Assembly (NCBI GenBank): GCA_016873165.1
Contig: VGXV01000013.1
Span: 1 to 64,000, forward strand
Direction: 5' to 3'
DNA: 64,000 nucleotides
From: Planctomycetota bacterium
GTDB lineage: Bacteria; Planctomycetota; Brocadiia; Brocadiales; Brocadiaceae
The position numbers and the translations under genes were made by a program. Shown one piece after another: positions 36,202 to 44,952 of this stretch (its first letter is position 1; each line of letters begins with the position of its first letter). The notes under the pieces were generated by a model. It was given only the letters and a program-made list of their open reading frames with translations, ran no database searches and was not told where the DNA came from.

Positions 36202-37314
36202 TTACGATTGCGGAGGGGTGCTTGAGACGCCTTCCGCTTCTTCCAATTTCCCTTCCGAAATTTCTTCCTCAAGTTTTACTACTTCGCGGAAAGCAATGCC
36301 CTCCTTCCAGAGAAATAAAAACCCCATGATAGTTGAGGGGAAAATGGATATTGCCCATAAAATAATAGCGTAACTTTGAGCCAACGTGGTATCAATGCCA
36401 AAGATGTGCAGCGATTTCAGAACGGCAATGTGAAAAACGCCGATATAGCCGGGCGCCTGGGGCAATGCTACCGCAAGGGCAATGCAAACAGCGACAAGGC
36501 ATGCGCCGACGAAAGGAAGCTGCAGGTGGAAGGCAAAACTCAGAATATAGATTTCTATCCCTCCTATAAGCCATACGATGAGAGATAAAATGAGTATCCA
36601 TACCGTCTTCAGTTTATTCTCCAGTATTCTTAACCCAAACACAAAAGAATCATACAGGCTGAAAATCTTGTCTTTAAGTTTATGAGGAAGAAAGGAACAG
36701 AGTGTGGAGAGGATATTTTTAAAAAAATGCGGTTTCTCTACGATTAAAAAAAGCGAAATGATGGTAATGCCCCCAAAAGCCGCAAAGACCCCTGTCCATT
36801 TTTTTAATGAGGGAATTACCGATTGCCCTGCAGTTATTGTCTCATGAGATAATGCTGCGAAAGAAGGACTATGGGAGGCAGAATCAGGATTGGGAAGCAA
36901 GAACAAAGTTGCAACCGCAAAAATAATGAGCCCCAGCATGTCAAAAATTCTCTCAACAACAACCGTCGCAAAAGAGGTGGAGAATTTAATATTTTCTTTT
37001 TTGTACAAAAGAAACGGACGCAAGACTTCTCCGACCCTTGCGGGAAGTATGTTATTTGCCATGAAACTGATGGAGGTAATTGATAACAGGCTCAGTGCAG
37101 AAATCGGTTTTATGTGCGATAATAAACCCTGCCACCGGAACGCCCGCACAACATAAAGGAAAATAGCCAATACTATTGCGGGAATTATGAACCAGTAATT
37201 CGCTTCGGTTAACGCATTCTTCAAAGATGACCATTCTATAGTTTTTATGAACAGCCACGAACAACCCAAACTTATGATGATACTCACAATAAATATAATA
37301 TTCTTCTTGCTCAA
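36202..37314 (-). CDS. LPG synthase/UPF0104-type flippase-like membrane protein
   Basis: About 370 residues, eight or so transmembrane helices, with family marks 'RAFRWQGLLSHI', 'FMANNILPARVGEVLRPFLL' and 'VVVERIFDMLGLII', then late 'PQAPGYIGVFHIAVLKSL'. These match the membrane half of MprF/AglD-type proteins (DUF2156-less), often linked to glycolipid or glycosyl carrier transport. The frame is open to 37428, overlapping uvrA by 76 bases; I prefer a TTG at 37314 with AAGGC just upstream. It lies directly behind uvrA. Confidence 0.8.
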   Translation of the reverse strand: MSKKNIIFIVSIIISLGCSWLFIKTIEWSSLKNALTEANYWFIIPAIVLAIFLYVVRAFRWQGLLSHIKPISALSLLSITSISFMANNILPARVGEVLRPFLLYKKENIKFSTSFATVVVERIFDMLGLIIFAVATLFLLPNPDSASHSPSFAALSHETITAGQSVIPSLKKWTGVFAAFGGITIISLFLIVEKPHFFKNILSTLCSFLPHKLKDKIFSLYDSFVFGLRILENKLKTVWILILSLIVWLIGGIEIYILSFAFHLQLPFVGACLVAVCIALAVALPQAPGYIGVFHIAVLKSLHIFGIDTTLAQSYAIILWAISIFPSTIMGFLFLWKEGIAFREVVKLEEEISEGKLEEAEGVSSTPPQS

Positions 37315-37352
37315 AATTGCCTTTGCCTTTCTGAAAATGTGTTTTTTGGCGC

Positions 37353-40178
37353 TCAGGTAAAGTAGGGTTTTAAATATGTACCCGTATAACTGGCGTTTAT
37401 TTTGGAAATTTTTTCCGGCGTTCCGCACCCGACGACATATCCTCCCTCACTGCCTCCTTCCGGACCAAGATCAATAATATAATCGGCGGATTTAATAATA
37501 TCAAGATTATGTTCCACTACTATTAAGGAATGTCCCGAATCGATCATTCTTTGAAAACAGTTCAGTAATTTTTGAATATCGTCCATGTGCAGACCAATGG
37601 TCGGTTCATCAAAGATAAAGAGCATTGATTCCGTAGTTTCCTGAGACATATAGGTAGATATCTTAAGACGCTGCGCTTCGCCTCCTGATAATGTTGTCGC
37701 CGGCTGACCGAGTTTCAAATAGCCGAGCCCGGTATCCTGCAGACATTTCAGGCCTTTTGTGATATTTGCGGATTCACGGAAAAATTCGACTGCTTCATCC
37801 ACCGTCATGTTCAGCGCCTCATGGATATTCTTATTTTTATATTTCACATCGAGCACTTTTTTATTGAACCGCTTCCCGTCACATTTTTCACAGGTGACAA
37901 AGATATCGGCAAGAAACTGCATATCAACCGTTACATATCCCGCTCCTTCACAAAACTCGCATCTTCCTCCGGGCACATTAAAGGAAAAGGAACCTGTGTT
38001 TAACTTGTGCGTTCTGGCCTCCCGCGTGGACGCAAAAAGTTTTCTTACTTCATCAAATATTTTTATATATGTTACGGGATTAGAACGCGGTGTGCGCCCT
38101 ATAGGGGATTGATCGACAAGAAGAACGTCGCTGATAAACCGTTCGCCCTCAATTTCCGTATGTTTTCCCACAAATCCGGAATACACTCCCAGCTTTTTTT
38201 TCAATGCACCGTAAAGGGTATCCTGTACAAGCGTGCTCTTTCCTGATCCTGAAACTCCGGTTACACAAACCAGCATATTCAGAGGAAATATTACATCGAT
38301 ATTTTTTAAATTATTTTGTGACGCGCCTTTTACAACAATAGCCCTCTTTGAAGGTTTTCTCCGTGAAGATGGTATTTTTATCGCCTTTTCTCCTTTTAAA
38401 TATTGTCCGGTAAGAGAGCAGTTATTTGCGGGCAGTTGTTCAAAAGCGCCGTAATATACAAGCTTGCCTCCGTTTTCACCTGCGCCGGGACCAAGATCGA
38501 TAATGATATCAGAAGTCTTTATGACTTCTGTATCATGTTCCACCACCACAACGGTATTTCCGATATCCTTTAACCGCCTCAGGATATTGATTAACCTGTC
38601 CGTATCTCTCGGATGAAGTCCGATGCTCGGTTCATCAAGTATGTAAAGAGTGTTTACCAGAGAAGACCCTAGCGATGTGGTAAGATTTACCCTCTGGGCT
38701 TCTCCTCCCGATAGCGTGCGCGTCATGCGGTCAAGGGTAAGGTATCCCAGACCGACTTTTATCATATAGTCGAGACGTTTTGTTATTTCCTGCAAAATTA
38801 AATGCGCAATATTTTTTTCATACGTGGAGAGTTGTAACTGCTGAAAAAACAGGTGTGCCTGTTCGATAGTCATACTGCAAACTTCCGCGATATTTTTTTG
38901 CTGAATGAGTATGTTGAGCGCCTGTTCCTTTAATCGTGTTCCGCTACAGGCGCGGCACACATTATATCCCCTGTATTTGCTCAGGAATACGCGCACATGT
39001 ATCTTGTATTTCCGGCTTTCCAGCCATTCGAAAAATCCGTTAATGCCGCAGAAATCCTCTGTGCCTTCAAGAAGCAGGGCTACCTGCTTTTTTGTCAATT
39101 CCCGGTAGGGAACGTTCAGGGGAATGTCATATTTTGATGCTGCCGATTCGAGTTCTTCATATAATTCCCGGTATGTGGGAGTGTTCCATGGAATGATCGC
39201 ACCCTGTTCAAGGGTTTTCTCTTTGTCGGGAACAACGGCATCCATATCGATATCTATCGTATGGCCAAATCCCTGGCATTTGGGGCATGCGCCTATCGGA
39301 TTATTAAAAGAAAATAACGCCGGAGATGGTTCAGAATATTCAATCGAGCAGTAACTGCAAAAAAACTTTTTGCTATATTTTAATTCAACCCATTGGGAGT
39401 CCTGTATGCAAACGGCAGAGCCTTTTGAAAAACTCGTTGCGTTATCGGTGGATTCCTGTTGGGTATAAAAAATACTTAAATGCCCTGAACCCATGCGGTA
39501 AGAAGTTTCCAGCGAATCGATAAGGCGGTCTTTTATCGTGTCTTTTACGACCAGCCGGTCGATAATTCCATACACTGTTTTTGCGGAGCGGATATCAAAA
39601 CCGTTCAATTCAACAGTAATGTCTACAATGGCGTTATCTGCCAGGATTCTTACTATTCCTCGTTCTTTCAGAAGGTTCACTTGTTCCTCTGAGGAAACAT
39701 TTTGACTAATATGAAGGGGGAATGTGACGAGAAATTTCGTGCCCTCCGGCAATGAAAGGGTGAAATCCACAATATGCGAAATGGTGTCAATCTTCACCAG
39801 CCGGTTGCAGTTTCTGCAATATGTCTTGCCAATGCGCGCATATAACAATCTCAGGTAATCATTGATTTCCGTTGCGGTGCCTACGGTTGAACGGCGGTTT
39901 TTTACAGGATTTTTTTGCTGAATGGCGATTGCAGGGAGGATACCTTCAATGTGATCTACATCGGGCTTGTCCATTCTCTCTAAAAACTGCCGGGCGTATG
40001 CGGAAAAAGATTCTATGTATCTCCTCTGTCCCTCCGCGAAAAGAGTATCAAATGCGAGGCTTGACTTGCCGGAACCGCTGACCCCCGTAATGATCACCAG
40101 TTTTTTATGCGGAATTTCGATATCAATATTTTTTAAATTATTTACCCGTATGCCGCGGGCAATAATGGATTTTTTCAT
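37353..40178 (-). CDS. uvrA: excinuclease ABC subunit A
   Basis: 941 residues, full length. It has two ABC modules, each with Walker A ('GVSGSGKSSLAFDT', 'GVSGSGKSTLVQDT'), signature 'LSGGEAQR' and Walker B ('ILDEPSIGLHPRD', 'IFDEPTIGLHMDD'). Zinc-binding cysteines are intact ('CSYCS' with 'CPKCQ', and 'CEFCEG' with 'CEKCDG'). It recognises damage in nucleotide excision repair with UvrB. uvrB and uvrC are not in the window. Confidence 0.98.
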   Translation of the reverse strand: MKKSIIARGIRVNNLKNIDIEIPHKKLVIITGVSGSGKSSLAFDTLFAEGQRRYIESFSAYARQFLERMDKPDVDHIEGILPAIAIQQKNPVKNRRSTVGTATEINDYLRLLYARIGKTYCRNCNRLVKIDTISHIVDFTLSLPEGTKFLVTFPLHISQNVSSEEQVNLLKERGIVRILADNAIVDITVELNGFDIRSAKTVYGIIDRLVVKDTIKDRLIDSLETSYRMGSGHLSIFYTQQESTDNATSFSKGSAVCIQDSQWVELKYSKKFFCSYCSIEYSEPSPALFSFNNPIGACPKCQGFGHTIDIDMDAVVPDKEKTLEQGAIIPWNTPTYRELYEELESAASKYDIPLNVPYRELTKKQVALLLEGTEDFCGINGFFEWLESRKYKIHVRVFLSKYRGYNVCRACSGTRLKEQALNILIQQKNIAEVCSMTIEQAHLFFQQLQLSTYEKNIAHLILQEITKRLDYMIKVGLGYLTLDRMTRTLSGGEAQRVNLTTSLGSSLVNTLYILDEPSIGLHPRDTDRLINILRRLKDIGNTVVVVEHDTEVIKTSDIIIDLGPGAGENGGKLVYYGAFEQLPANNCSLTGQYLKGEKAIKIPSSRRKPSKRAIVVKGASQNNLKNIDVIFPLNMLVCVTGVSGSGKSTLVQDTLYGALKKKLGVYSGFVGKHTEIEGERFISDVLLVDQSPIGRTPRSNPVTYIKIFDEVRKLFASTREARTHKLNTGSFSFNVPGGRCEFCEGAGYVTVDMQFLADIFVTCEKCDGKRFNKKVLDVKYKNKNIHEALNMTVDEAVEFFRESANITKGLKCLQDTGLGYLKLGQPATTLSGGEAQRLKISTYMSQETTESMLFIFDEPTIGLHMDDIQKLLNCFQRMIDSGHSLIVVEHNLDIIKSADYIIDLGPEGGSEGGYVVGCGTPEKISKINASYTGTYLKPYFT

Positions 40179-40256
40179 ATTTTGCTTCTTACGATATACA
40201 CGGCGTTTACTGGAAAATTATTTTAAGAAGATACATTGTTACTGATAAACGGAAAA

Positions 40257-40303
40257 GGGAGGAACATTCCCGATTTTTTTCAAAAACTCGGGAATGCTCC
40301 TCC
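40257..40303. repeat. 16-bp inverted repeat upstream of uvrA
   Basis: GGAGGAACATTCCCGA and TCGGGAATGCTCCTCC pair at 15 of 16 positions around a 14-base loop with T7. It may terminate transcription arriving from 40.5 kb before uvrA. The rest of 40179-40499 contains only the 42-bp repeat described next. Confidence 0.6.
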
Positions 40304-40342
40304 TGATTGCCTGATATGGGCAGTGTTTAGTATTCCTCGCTT

Positions 40343-40384
40343 TATTATAAGTACCCCTTAACCGTTTGTCTATTCTATCTTTAT
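40343..40384 (+). repeat. 42-bp direct repeat, left copy
   Basis: TATTATAAGTACCCC through CTTTAT. The same 42 bases, with four changes, recur at 41818-41859. The pair brackets the accessory insert between uvrA and rmlD. Confidence 0.75.
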
Positions 40385-40499
40385 CTGATTTCTTTCTTCT
40401 GTCAGGGTAAATATCAAATTAAATCTACGGTATATATCAAAGTTTTCTGATATTTTAAATTATTTTGAAATTTTAGAGCGAATATTCCTTTTTTCACAT

Positions 40500-40966
40500 T
40501 TATTCCCTTTCTGCTCTGTTTACAGCTTCGTCAATTCCGGGCCACTCCAATTCTATCAAACGATCCTGTATTTTTATTACTCTTTCTATTAATTTCGGAT
40601 CGTTTTCGCTATCAGCCCATCTGAGCAATTGTATTCTGGAAAAGGAGTTCTGGAATAAAAAGAGACCCGTCCAGTGGCGTCTTTTTTTAATTGATTTCTG
40701 GCATTGAAAAGCATATCTTGAGAGTCGGATAAACTCCACGCTCTACGGTAAGGATGGTTTTTCTTTGCCTGGATATAGAGCTTGTGTCCGTCTTTATAAT
40801 TAACAACAATATCTTCGACCAATATGCGTTCCTGCGTGTCTGGAGATGCAATGGCCTCCATTTGCACCCACTCCATATCATCCTCATAGAGGAGTCTCAC
40901 CACCCAATGGAGTGCAATGAGTCTTTGATATTCATCACCTTGATTGGAATATATAGCAGATTCCAT
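40500..40966 (-). pseudogene. remnant of a large protein with a DUF4297/Cap4-like nuclease N-terminus
   Basis: The first 100 codons read 'MESAIYSNQGDEYQRLIALH', 'EAIASPDTQERILVEDIVVN' and 'HKLYIQAKKNH'. The E...D...QxK arrangement is that of PD-(D/E)xK nucleases at the N-terminus of large defence-type proteins. After about 'FYSRTPFPEYN' the frame is broken; coding-like sequence continues in another frame ('LLRWADSENDPKLIERVIK' to 'AVNRAERE') to a stop at 40500. Most of the parent gene is missing. Family assignment is tentative. Confidence 0.5.
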
Positions 40967-41027
40967 TTTTATTTGTATTTTCCAGTTACGAAATATCGAT
41001 CAATGAAGATGATCTCATTAAAGAGAA

Positions 41028-41522
41028 TCAATTTCCTGTCTTTTTGTGTAATTGTTCAATGACAAGTTCCACAATTGTTCGGGTAACGAAAAGGCTGCTT
41101 ATGTCACAAAGATCACTTTTATACTGTTCTGCTTCAGCTAAGGAGATTCTACTGTCTTTGTACACCTTTATCACAATGCCAAGAGAGCCTACCGGCGTTA
41201 TTTGCAAAGATTTTGCTACAGCGCGAACGGCAAGATCGTCCGTCAATAAAATTGACTGATTTATTTGTCTGCACAGATACAGACATTCTCTCTCTCCGGA
41301 ATGTAATTTTTCTAATCCTGCTTTACGTGTAAATTCGATAATCTGTAATTCCGGTAAATTATGGTCGGCGATAGTTATTTCTTTTGATATGTTTTTACGG
41401 TGTTTGCTAATTTCGAACAATACCGTATGCGGAACGTGTATGATACCAAATAACTGCAGGAGTGCGATACCACCGATTTCGCTCAGGTGGATGAGGGGGC
41501 CCGCATCCGAAACAACGGCCAT
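41028..41522 (-). CDS. PIN-like toxin (DUF3368)
   Basis: 164 residues starting 'MAVVSDAGPLIHLSEIG', where the first acidic residue of the PIN site is visible, followed by 'SGERECLYL' and 'LLTDDLAVRAVAKSL' with the remaining acidic residues, and 'TPVGSLGIVIKVYK'. DUF3368 proteins are probable ribonuclease toxins. The start overlaps the antitoxin stop as TAATG, so the pair is translationally coupled. The frame extends six codons further upstream. Confidence 0.8.
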   Translation of the reverse strand: MAVVSDAGPLIHLSEIGGIALLQLFGIIHVPHTVLFEISKHRKNISKEITIADHNLPELQIIEFTRKAGLEKLHSGERECLYLCRQINQSILLTDDLAVRAVAKSLQITPVGSLGIVIKVYKDSRISLAEAEQYKSDLCDISSLFVTRTIVELVIEQLHKKTGN

Positions 41523-41770
41523 TATTTCTTCATCGCCCACGCCAAATCCTCTATTATGGCGTCACGCTGTTTTTCTGCTAATTCTACCCAATCAATCCCT
41601 ACGGTTTCCATAGCTTCGTCACGGGAAATTTCTCCCCGTAAATAACGGCCAAGAATGAGTTCCCGCATTAATTGGCGAATCCCGGTTTGTAATGCCAGAG
41701 CCATCACTTCCGTTTCAGATTTATGTGTTTCACGCACCAATGCTTCTAAATTTGCCATAATATTTTCCAT
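41522..41770 (-). CDS. UPF0175-family antitoxin
   Basis: 82 residues: 'MALALQTGIRQLMRELILG' and 'YLRGEISRDEAMETVGIDWVE' match UPF0175 proteins, small helical DNA-binding-like partners usually encoded just before DUF3368 PIN toxins. GGAGGG lies nine bases before the ATG at 41770. Complete and in frame. Confidence 0.78.
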   Translation of the reverse strand: MENIMANLEALVRETHKSETEVMALALQTGIRQLMRELILGRYLRGEISRDEAMETVGIDWVELAEKQRDAIIEDLAWAMKK

Positions 41771-41817
41771 GATTCTAAACCCTCCCGCTTTAGAACTATT
41801 TGAGTGTTTGTTCGCAT

Positions 41818-41859
41818 TATTATAAGTACCCCGTAACTGTTTGTCTATCGTATCTTTAT
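41818..41859 (+). repeat. 42-bp direct repeat, right copy
   Basis: Partner of 40343-40384, same orientation, 38 of 42 bases identical. It ends 18 bases from the rmlD stop. Confidence 0.75.
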
Positions 41860-41876
41860 TAACGAAGATTTCGGGT

Positions 41877-42743
41877 TCAATTAATAACAGAGTTTTTCAG
41901 ATACTCTTCCAGCGCTTCCTGCCAGGGTCTCATTTTGTGCCGGCTTGCCTGTACGAATTTTGCACAATTTAGCGCGGAATTTTGTGGCACTGTGGCGGCG
42001 CGTTTAAAGTCTTTTGCTTTTATCGGATGAAGTGTTATCTGATTATTTGTCAACTCAAAGATTTTTTTTGCCCACTCGTACCATGAGCAGATACCATCAT
42101 TTGCAATGTGATAAATACCGCGAAGGTCGCTTGAAAAAACATACCAGATTGCGTGGGCAAGGTCTGCGGCATAGGTAGGGCTTCCGAATTGATCTATTAC
42201 TGCGGATACGGAGCGTTTTTCAATTCCGATATTGAGTATTTTTGTTACGAAATTACTTCTCCGGGGGCCATAAAGCCGTGATGTTCTTACAATGGCATAG
42301 TTGCCGTTTATTTCCTGTACCGCTATTTCTCCTGCGAGTTTTGATTTGCCGTATACCGAAAGGGGCCGGGTTGGGTCGGTTTCGGTGTAAGGGGTATTTT
42401 TTTCACCGTCAAAGACATAATCAGTACTGATATGAATAACTTTGGCATTAATATTTTTCCCTGCCTGCGCTATGTTTTTTGCCCCGTCGGCATTAACGGA
42501 ATAGGCCTTATCGATATTTGTTTCACATGCGTCAACGTTTGTGTATGCGGCACAATTAATTATAATGTCGGGCATGTTTCGAACAATTACTTCAGAAGTA
42601 TTTGAGGCGTTTGTGATTTCAATGTGTGAATGAGCGGCGGCAATGACGGTGAGAGGTTGTCTTTCCGCTTCTGAAAGGCGTGGCAGCCGGTTCACGAGTT
42701 CCCAGCCGAGTATTCCGTCAGAACCGATAATGAGTATTTTCAT
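41877..42743 (-). CDS. rfbD: dTDP-4-dehydrorhamnose reductase
   Basis: 288-residue extended SDR: 'MKILIIGSDGILGWELV' for NADPH, 'INCAAYTNVDACE', 'VNADGAKNIAQAG', 'HISTDYVFDGEKNTPYTE' and the catalytic 'SVYGKSKLAGE'. It makes dTDP-L-rhamnose for surface polysaccharide or glycoprotein. The usual rfbABC partners are not adjacent. Its start overlaps the stop of the ABC exporter gene by four bases. Confidence 0.92.
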   Translation of the reverse strand: MKILIIGSDGILGWELVNRLPRLSEAERQPLTVIAAAHSHIEITNASNTSEVIVRNMPDIIINCAAYTNVDACETNIDKAYSVNADGAKNIAQAGKNINAKVIHISTDYVFDGEKNTPYTETDPTRPLSVYGKSKLAGEIAVQEINGNYAIVRTSRLYGPRRSNFVTKILNIGIEKRSVSAVIDQFGSPTYAADLAHAIWYVFSSDLRGIYHIANDGICSWYEWAKKIFELTNNQITLHPIKAKDFKRAATVPQNSALNCAKFVQASRHKMRPWQEALEEYLKNSVIN

Positions 42744-44635
42744 GTATTGAGGGTATTTAAATGCAACTGGTAGACTCGCTTGTATTCCCCGTCATCATGC
42801 AAGAGGGATTCGTGGCTACCTGTTTCAACGACTTGTCCGTTTTTCATTACAATGATTCTGTCGCAATGCTGAATGGTGGAAAGCCGGTGTGCGACTATGA
42901 TGGTGGTTTTTCCGGCAATGAGGTTGTTCAGCGCCTCCTGCACCAATTTTTCCGATTCATAGTCCAGAGAGGATGTCGCTTCGTCTAATAAGAGAATCGG
43001 GGCGTTTTTCAGAATAGCGCGTGCGATGGCTATTCTTTGACGCTGTCCTCCGGATAGTTTTATTCCCATTTCTCCTACGGGGGTATTATATTTTTCCGGC
43101 AGGGTTATGATAAATTCGTGAATATTTGCCGCCTTCGCTGCATTTTCTATTTCTTCCATTGTTGCGTTTGGCCTGCCATAAAGAATATTTTCATACAGGC
43201 TTCGGTTAAACAAGAAAGTCTGTTGTGTTACCAGTGCTATATTTGAAAGAAGCGACTCATGTTTTATTTTGCGGAGGTCTATGCCGTTTATAGTAATGGA
43301 CCCTTCGGTCGGGTCATAAAAACGGGGGATCAGATTTACGAGGGTCGATTTTCCCGCGCCGCTTTCTCCCACGATTGCAATTACCTCTCCCTTTTGAATG
43401 TTCAGGCATACATTTTTCAGCACGCATTCGCTTTTTCCTTCATAGAAAAAGCTCACATTGTTGAAGGAAATACCTTCCTCCATCTTTTCCAGTGGTATAG
43501 CGTCCGGGGAGTCTTTTATACTTGATTCTATACTGAATAATTCCAGTACCCTGTTTGCGCCGGCAAGGGATTCCTGCAAGCCTGTGTAACTCTTTGCTAT
43601 TTTTTTTACTGAAGTGATTACCATAAAACCGATTGCCGTAATAAATCCACCAAGTTCACCGGGGGTAATTTTTTGGGACATGATTACATAGCCGCCCAAT
43701 ATCACCATTACGGCAAGTCCTACTGCATAAATAAAGTCATTGGTGCTGTCGTTCAATGACTTTGCTTTTACCATTTTTAATGTTCTCCTGAGGAAACTTT
43801 CTCCGATGAAGTGAATTTCGCGGCGTTCTGCATCTTCCATCCTGAAAGATTTTACAATCCTGATGCCGGCAAAAATTTCGCGAAATGCATCCGTAAGATC
43901 GGAGAGATGCCGCAAGCTGCCTCTTCCGTGTTTCTTTACCTTTTTACCGATTAAAACTGCAGGGACGAAAACCGCAGGGAAGATAATGAGCGAAAATAAC
44001 GATAATTTCCAACTGAAATAAAATGCGAGGATAAGACCGCAAACTAGTTGCATAGGAAGAAATAGCACCTCGTCAAAGAGCACTTTGAGTCCGGTTTGCA
44101 TAACAGAGATGTCATTTGTCAGTCGTGAAAGGAGATCGCCGCTTTTTCTGTTCTCAAAAAAACTTAGCGATTGCGGCAACAAGTGGTCGCAGACTTTGTT
44201 TCGAATGTCAACAATAACCGCCCATCTGACGAAATTCCTGAAATATTGCTGAAAATAACTGGTGAGAAAAATAATCGGTGCGAGAATTCCTATCACGATG
44301 CCGATACTTGTGAATGAACGTGTCACCCGTTCCCGCAATTTCCCGATAAAAGAAAACTTGCCAAGGGTTGTTTTTTTTAATTTATGAAGCGGCGACAGGG
44401 TATTTTCTTTATGATCGGTTTGGGAATGGACTATATCGATGCGCGGCAGTTCTGTGGTTGTTGTATATTCCCCCGATACTAACTTGTCAATAACCGGTTT
44501 AATTAAAGAGATTTGAATGCCATTTGCCGTAGTATAAAGCACCATACAGCAGATAGCAAGCGCTAGTTGCTTCCAGTAGGGTTTCGCAAATGAAACAAGT
44601 TTTTTGCAATCGGAAAGAAGCGAATTATTTTTCAT
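42740..44635 (-). CDS. MsbA-type ABC exporter
   Basis: 631 residues, half-transporter with N-terminal six-helix membrane domain (first helix about 18-36; an inserted loop of about 50 residues between helices 1 and 2) and C-terminal ATPase: Walker A 'GESGAGKSTLVNLI', Q-loop 'LVTQQTFLFNRS', signature 'LSGGQRQR', Walker B 'ILLLDEATSSLD'. It resembles lipid A and lipid-linked oligosaccharide flippases. Coupled to rfbD, which fits surface glycan export. Confidence 0.9.
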   Translation of the reverse strand: MKNNSLLSDCKKLVSFAKPYWKQLALAICCMVLYTTANGIQISLIKPVIDKLVSGEYTTTTELPRIDIVHSQTDHKENTLSPLHKLKKTTLGKFSFIGKLRERVTRSFTSIGIVIGILAPIIFLTSYFQQYFRNFVRWAVIVDIRNKVCDHLLPQSLSFFENRKSGDLLSRLTNDISVMQTGLKVLFDEVLFLPMQLVCGLILAFYFSWKLSLFSLIIFPAVFVPAVLIGKKVKKHGRGSLRHLSDLTDAFREIFAGIRIVKSFRMEDAERREIHFIGESFLRRTLKMVKAKSLNDSTNDFIYAVGLAVMVILGGYVIMSQKITPGELGGFITAIGFMVITSVKKIAKSYTGLQESLAGANRVLELFSIESSIKDSPDAIPLEKMEEGISFNNVSFFYEGKSECVLKNVCLNIQKGEVIAIVGESGAGKSTLVNLIPRFYDPTEGSITINGIDLRKIKHESLLSNIALVTQQTFLFNRSLYENILYGRPNATMEEIENAAKAANIHEFIITLPEKYNTPVGEMGIKLSGGQRQRIAIARAILKNAPILLLDEATSSLDYESEKLVQEALNNLIAGKTTIIVAHRLSTIQHCDRIIVMKNGQVVETGSHESLLHDDGEYKRVYQLHLNTLNT

Positions 44636-44952
44636 TTTGAACTATGTACTAAGCGTAAAACATTAATAAAAAGATACGTAAGGTGAGATGCGTATAAATC
44701 TTGTCTATGTACTCTTGTGATATGAAAAACACATAAGAGTTAAAATAGTATCACATCACAAGATGCTTTTCAATAAAAAGATTATAACCCAAAAATACGG
44801 ATGAAGGGTATTCGGGCAATAATAAATGATGCAAAGGGATATTATTCGATTGCAGAATTTGAATAATAGTGTTATATTCGACTGGCTTTATCGAAATATT
44901 TCAAGAGAATTGTTTATACTTTTTATGACTGTTTAAAATAAGCAAAATATAT
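44636..44952. other. intergenic between divergent genes
   Basis: A 9-bp inverted repeat (TCTTGTGAT at 44713-44721, ATCACAAGA at 44755-44763) is the only clear structure. No gene and no strong promoter are visible before recJ. Confidence 0.45.
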
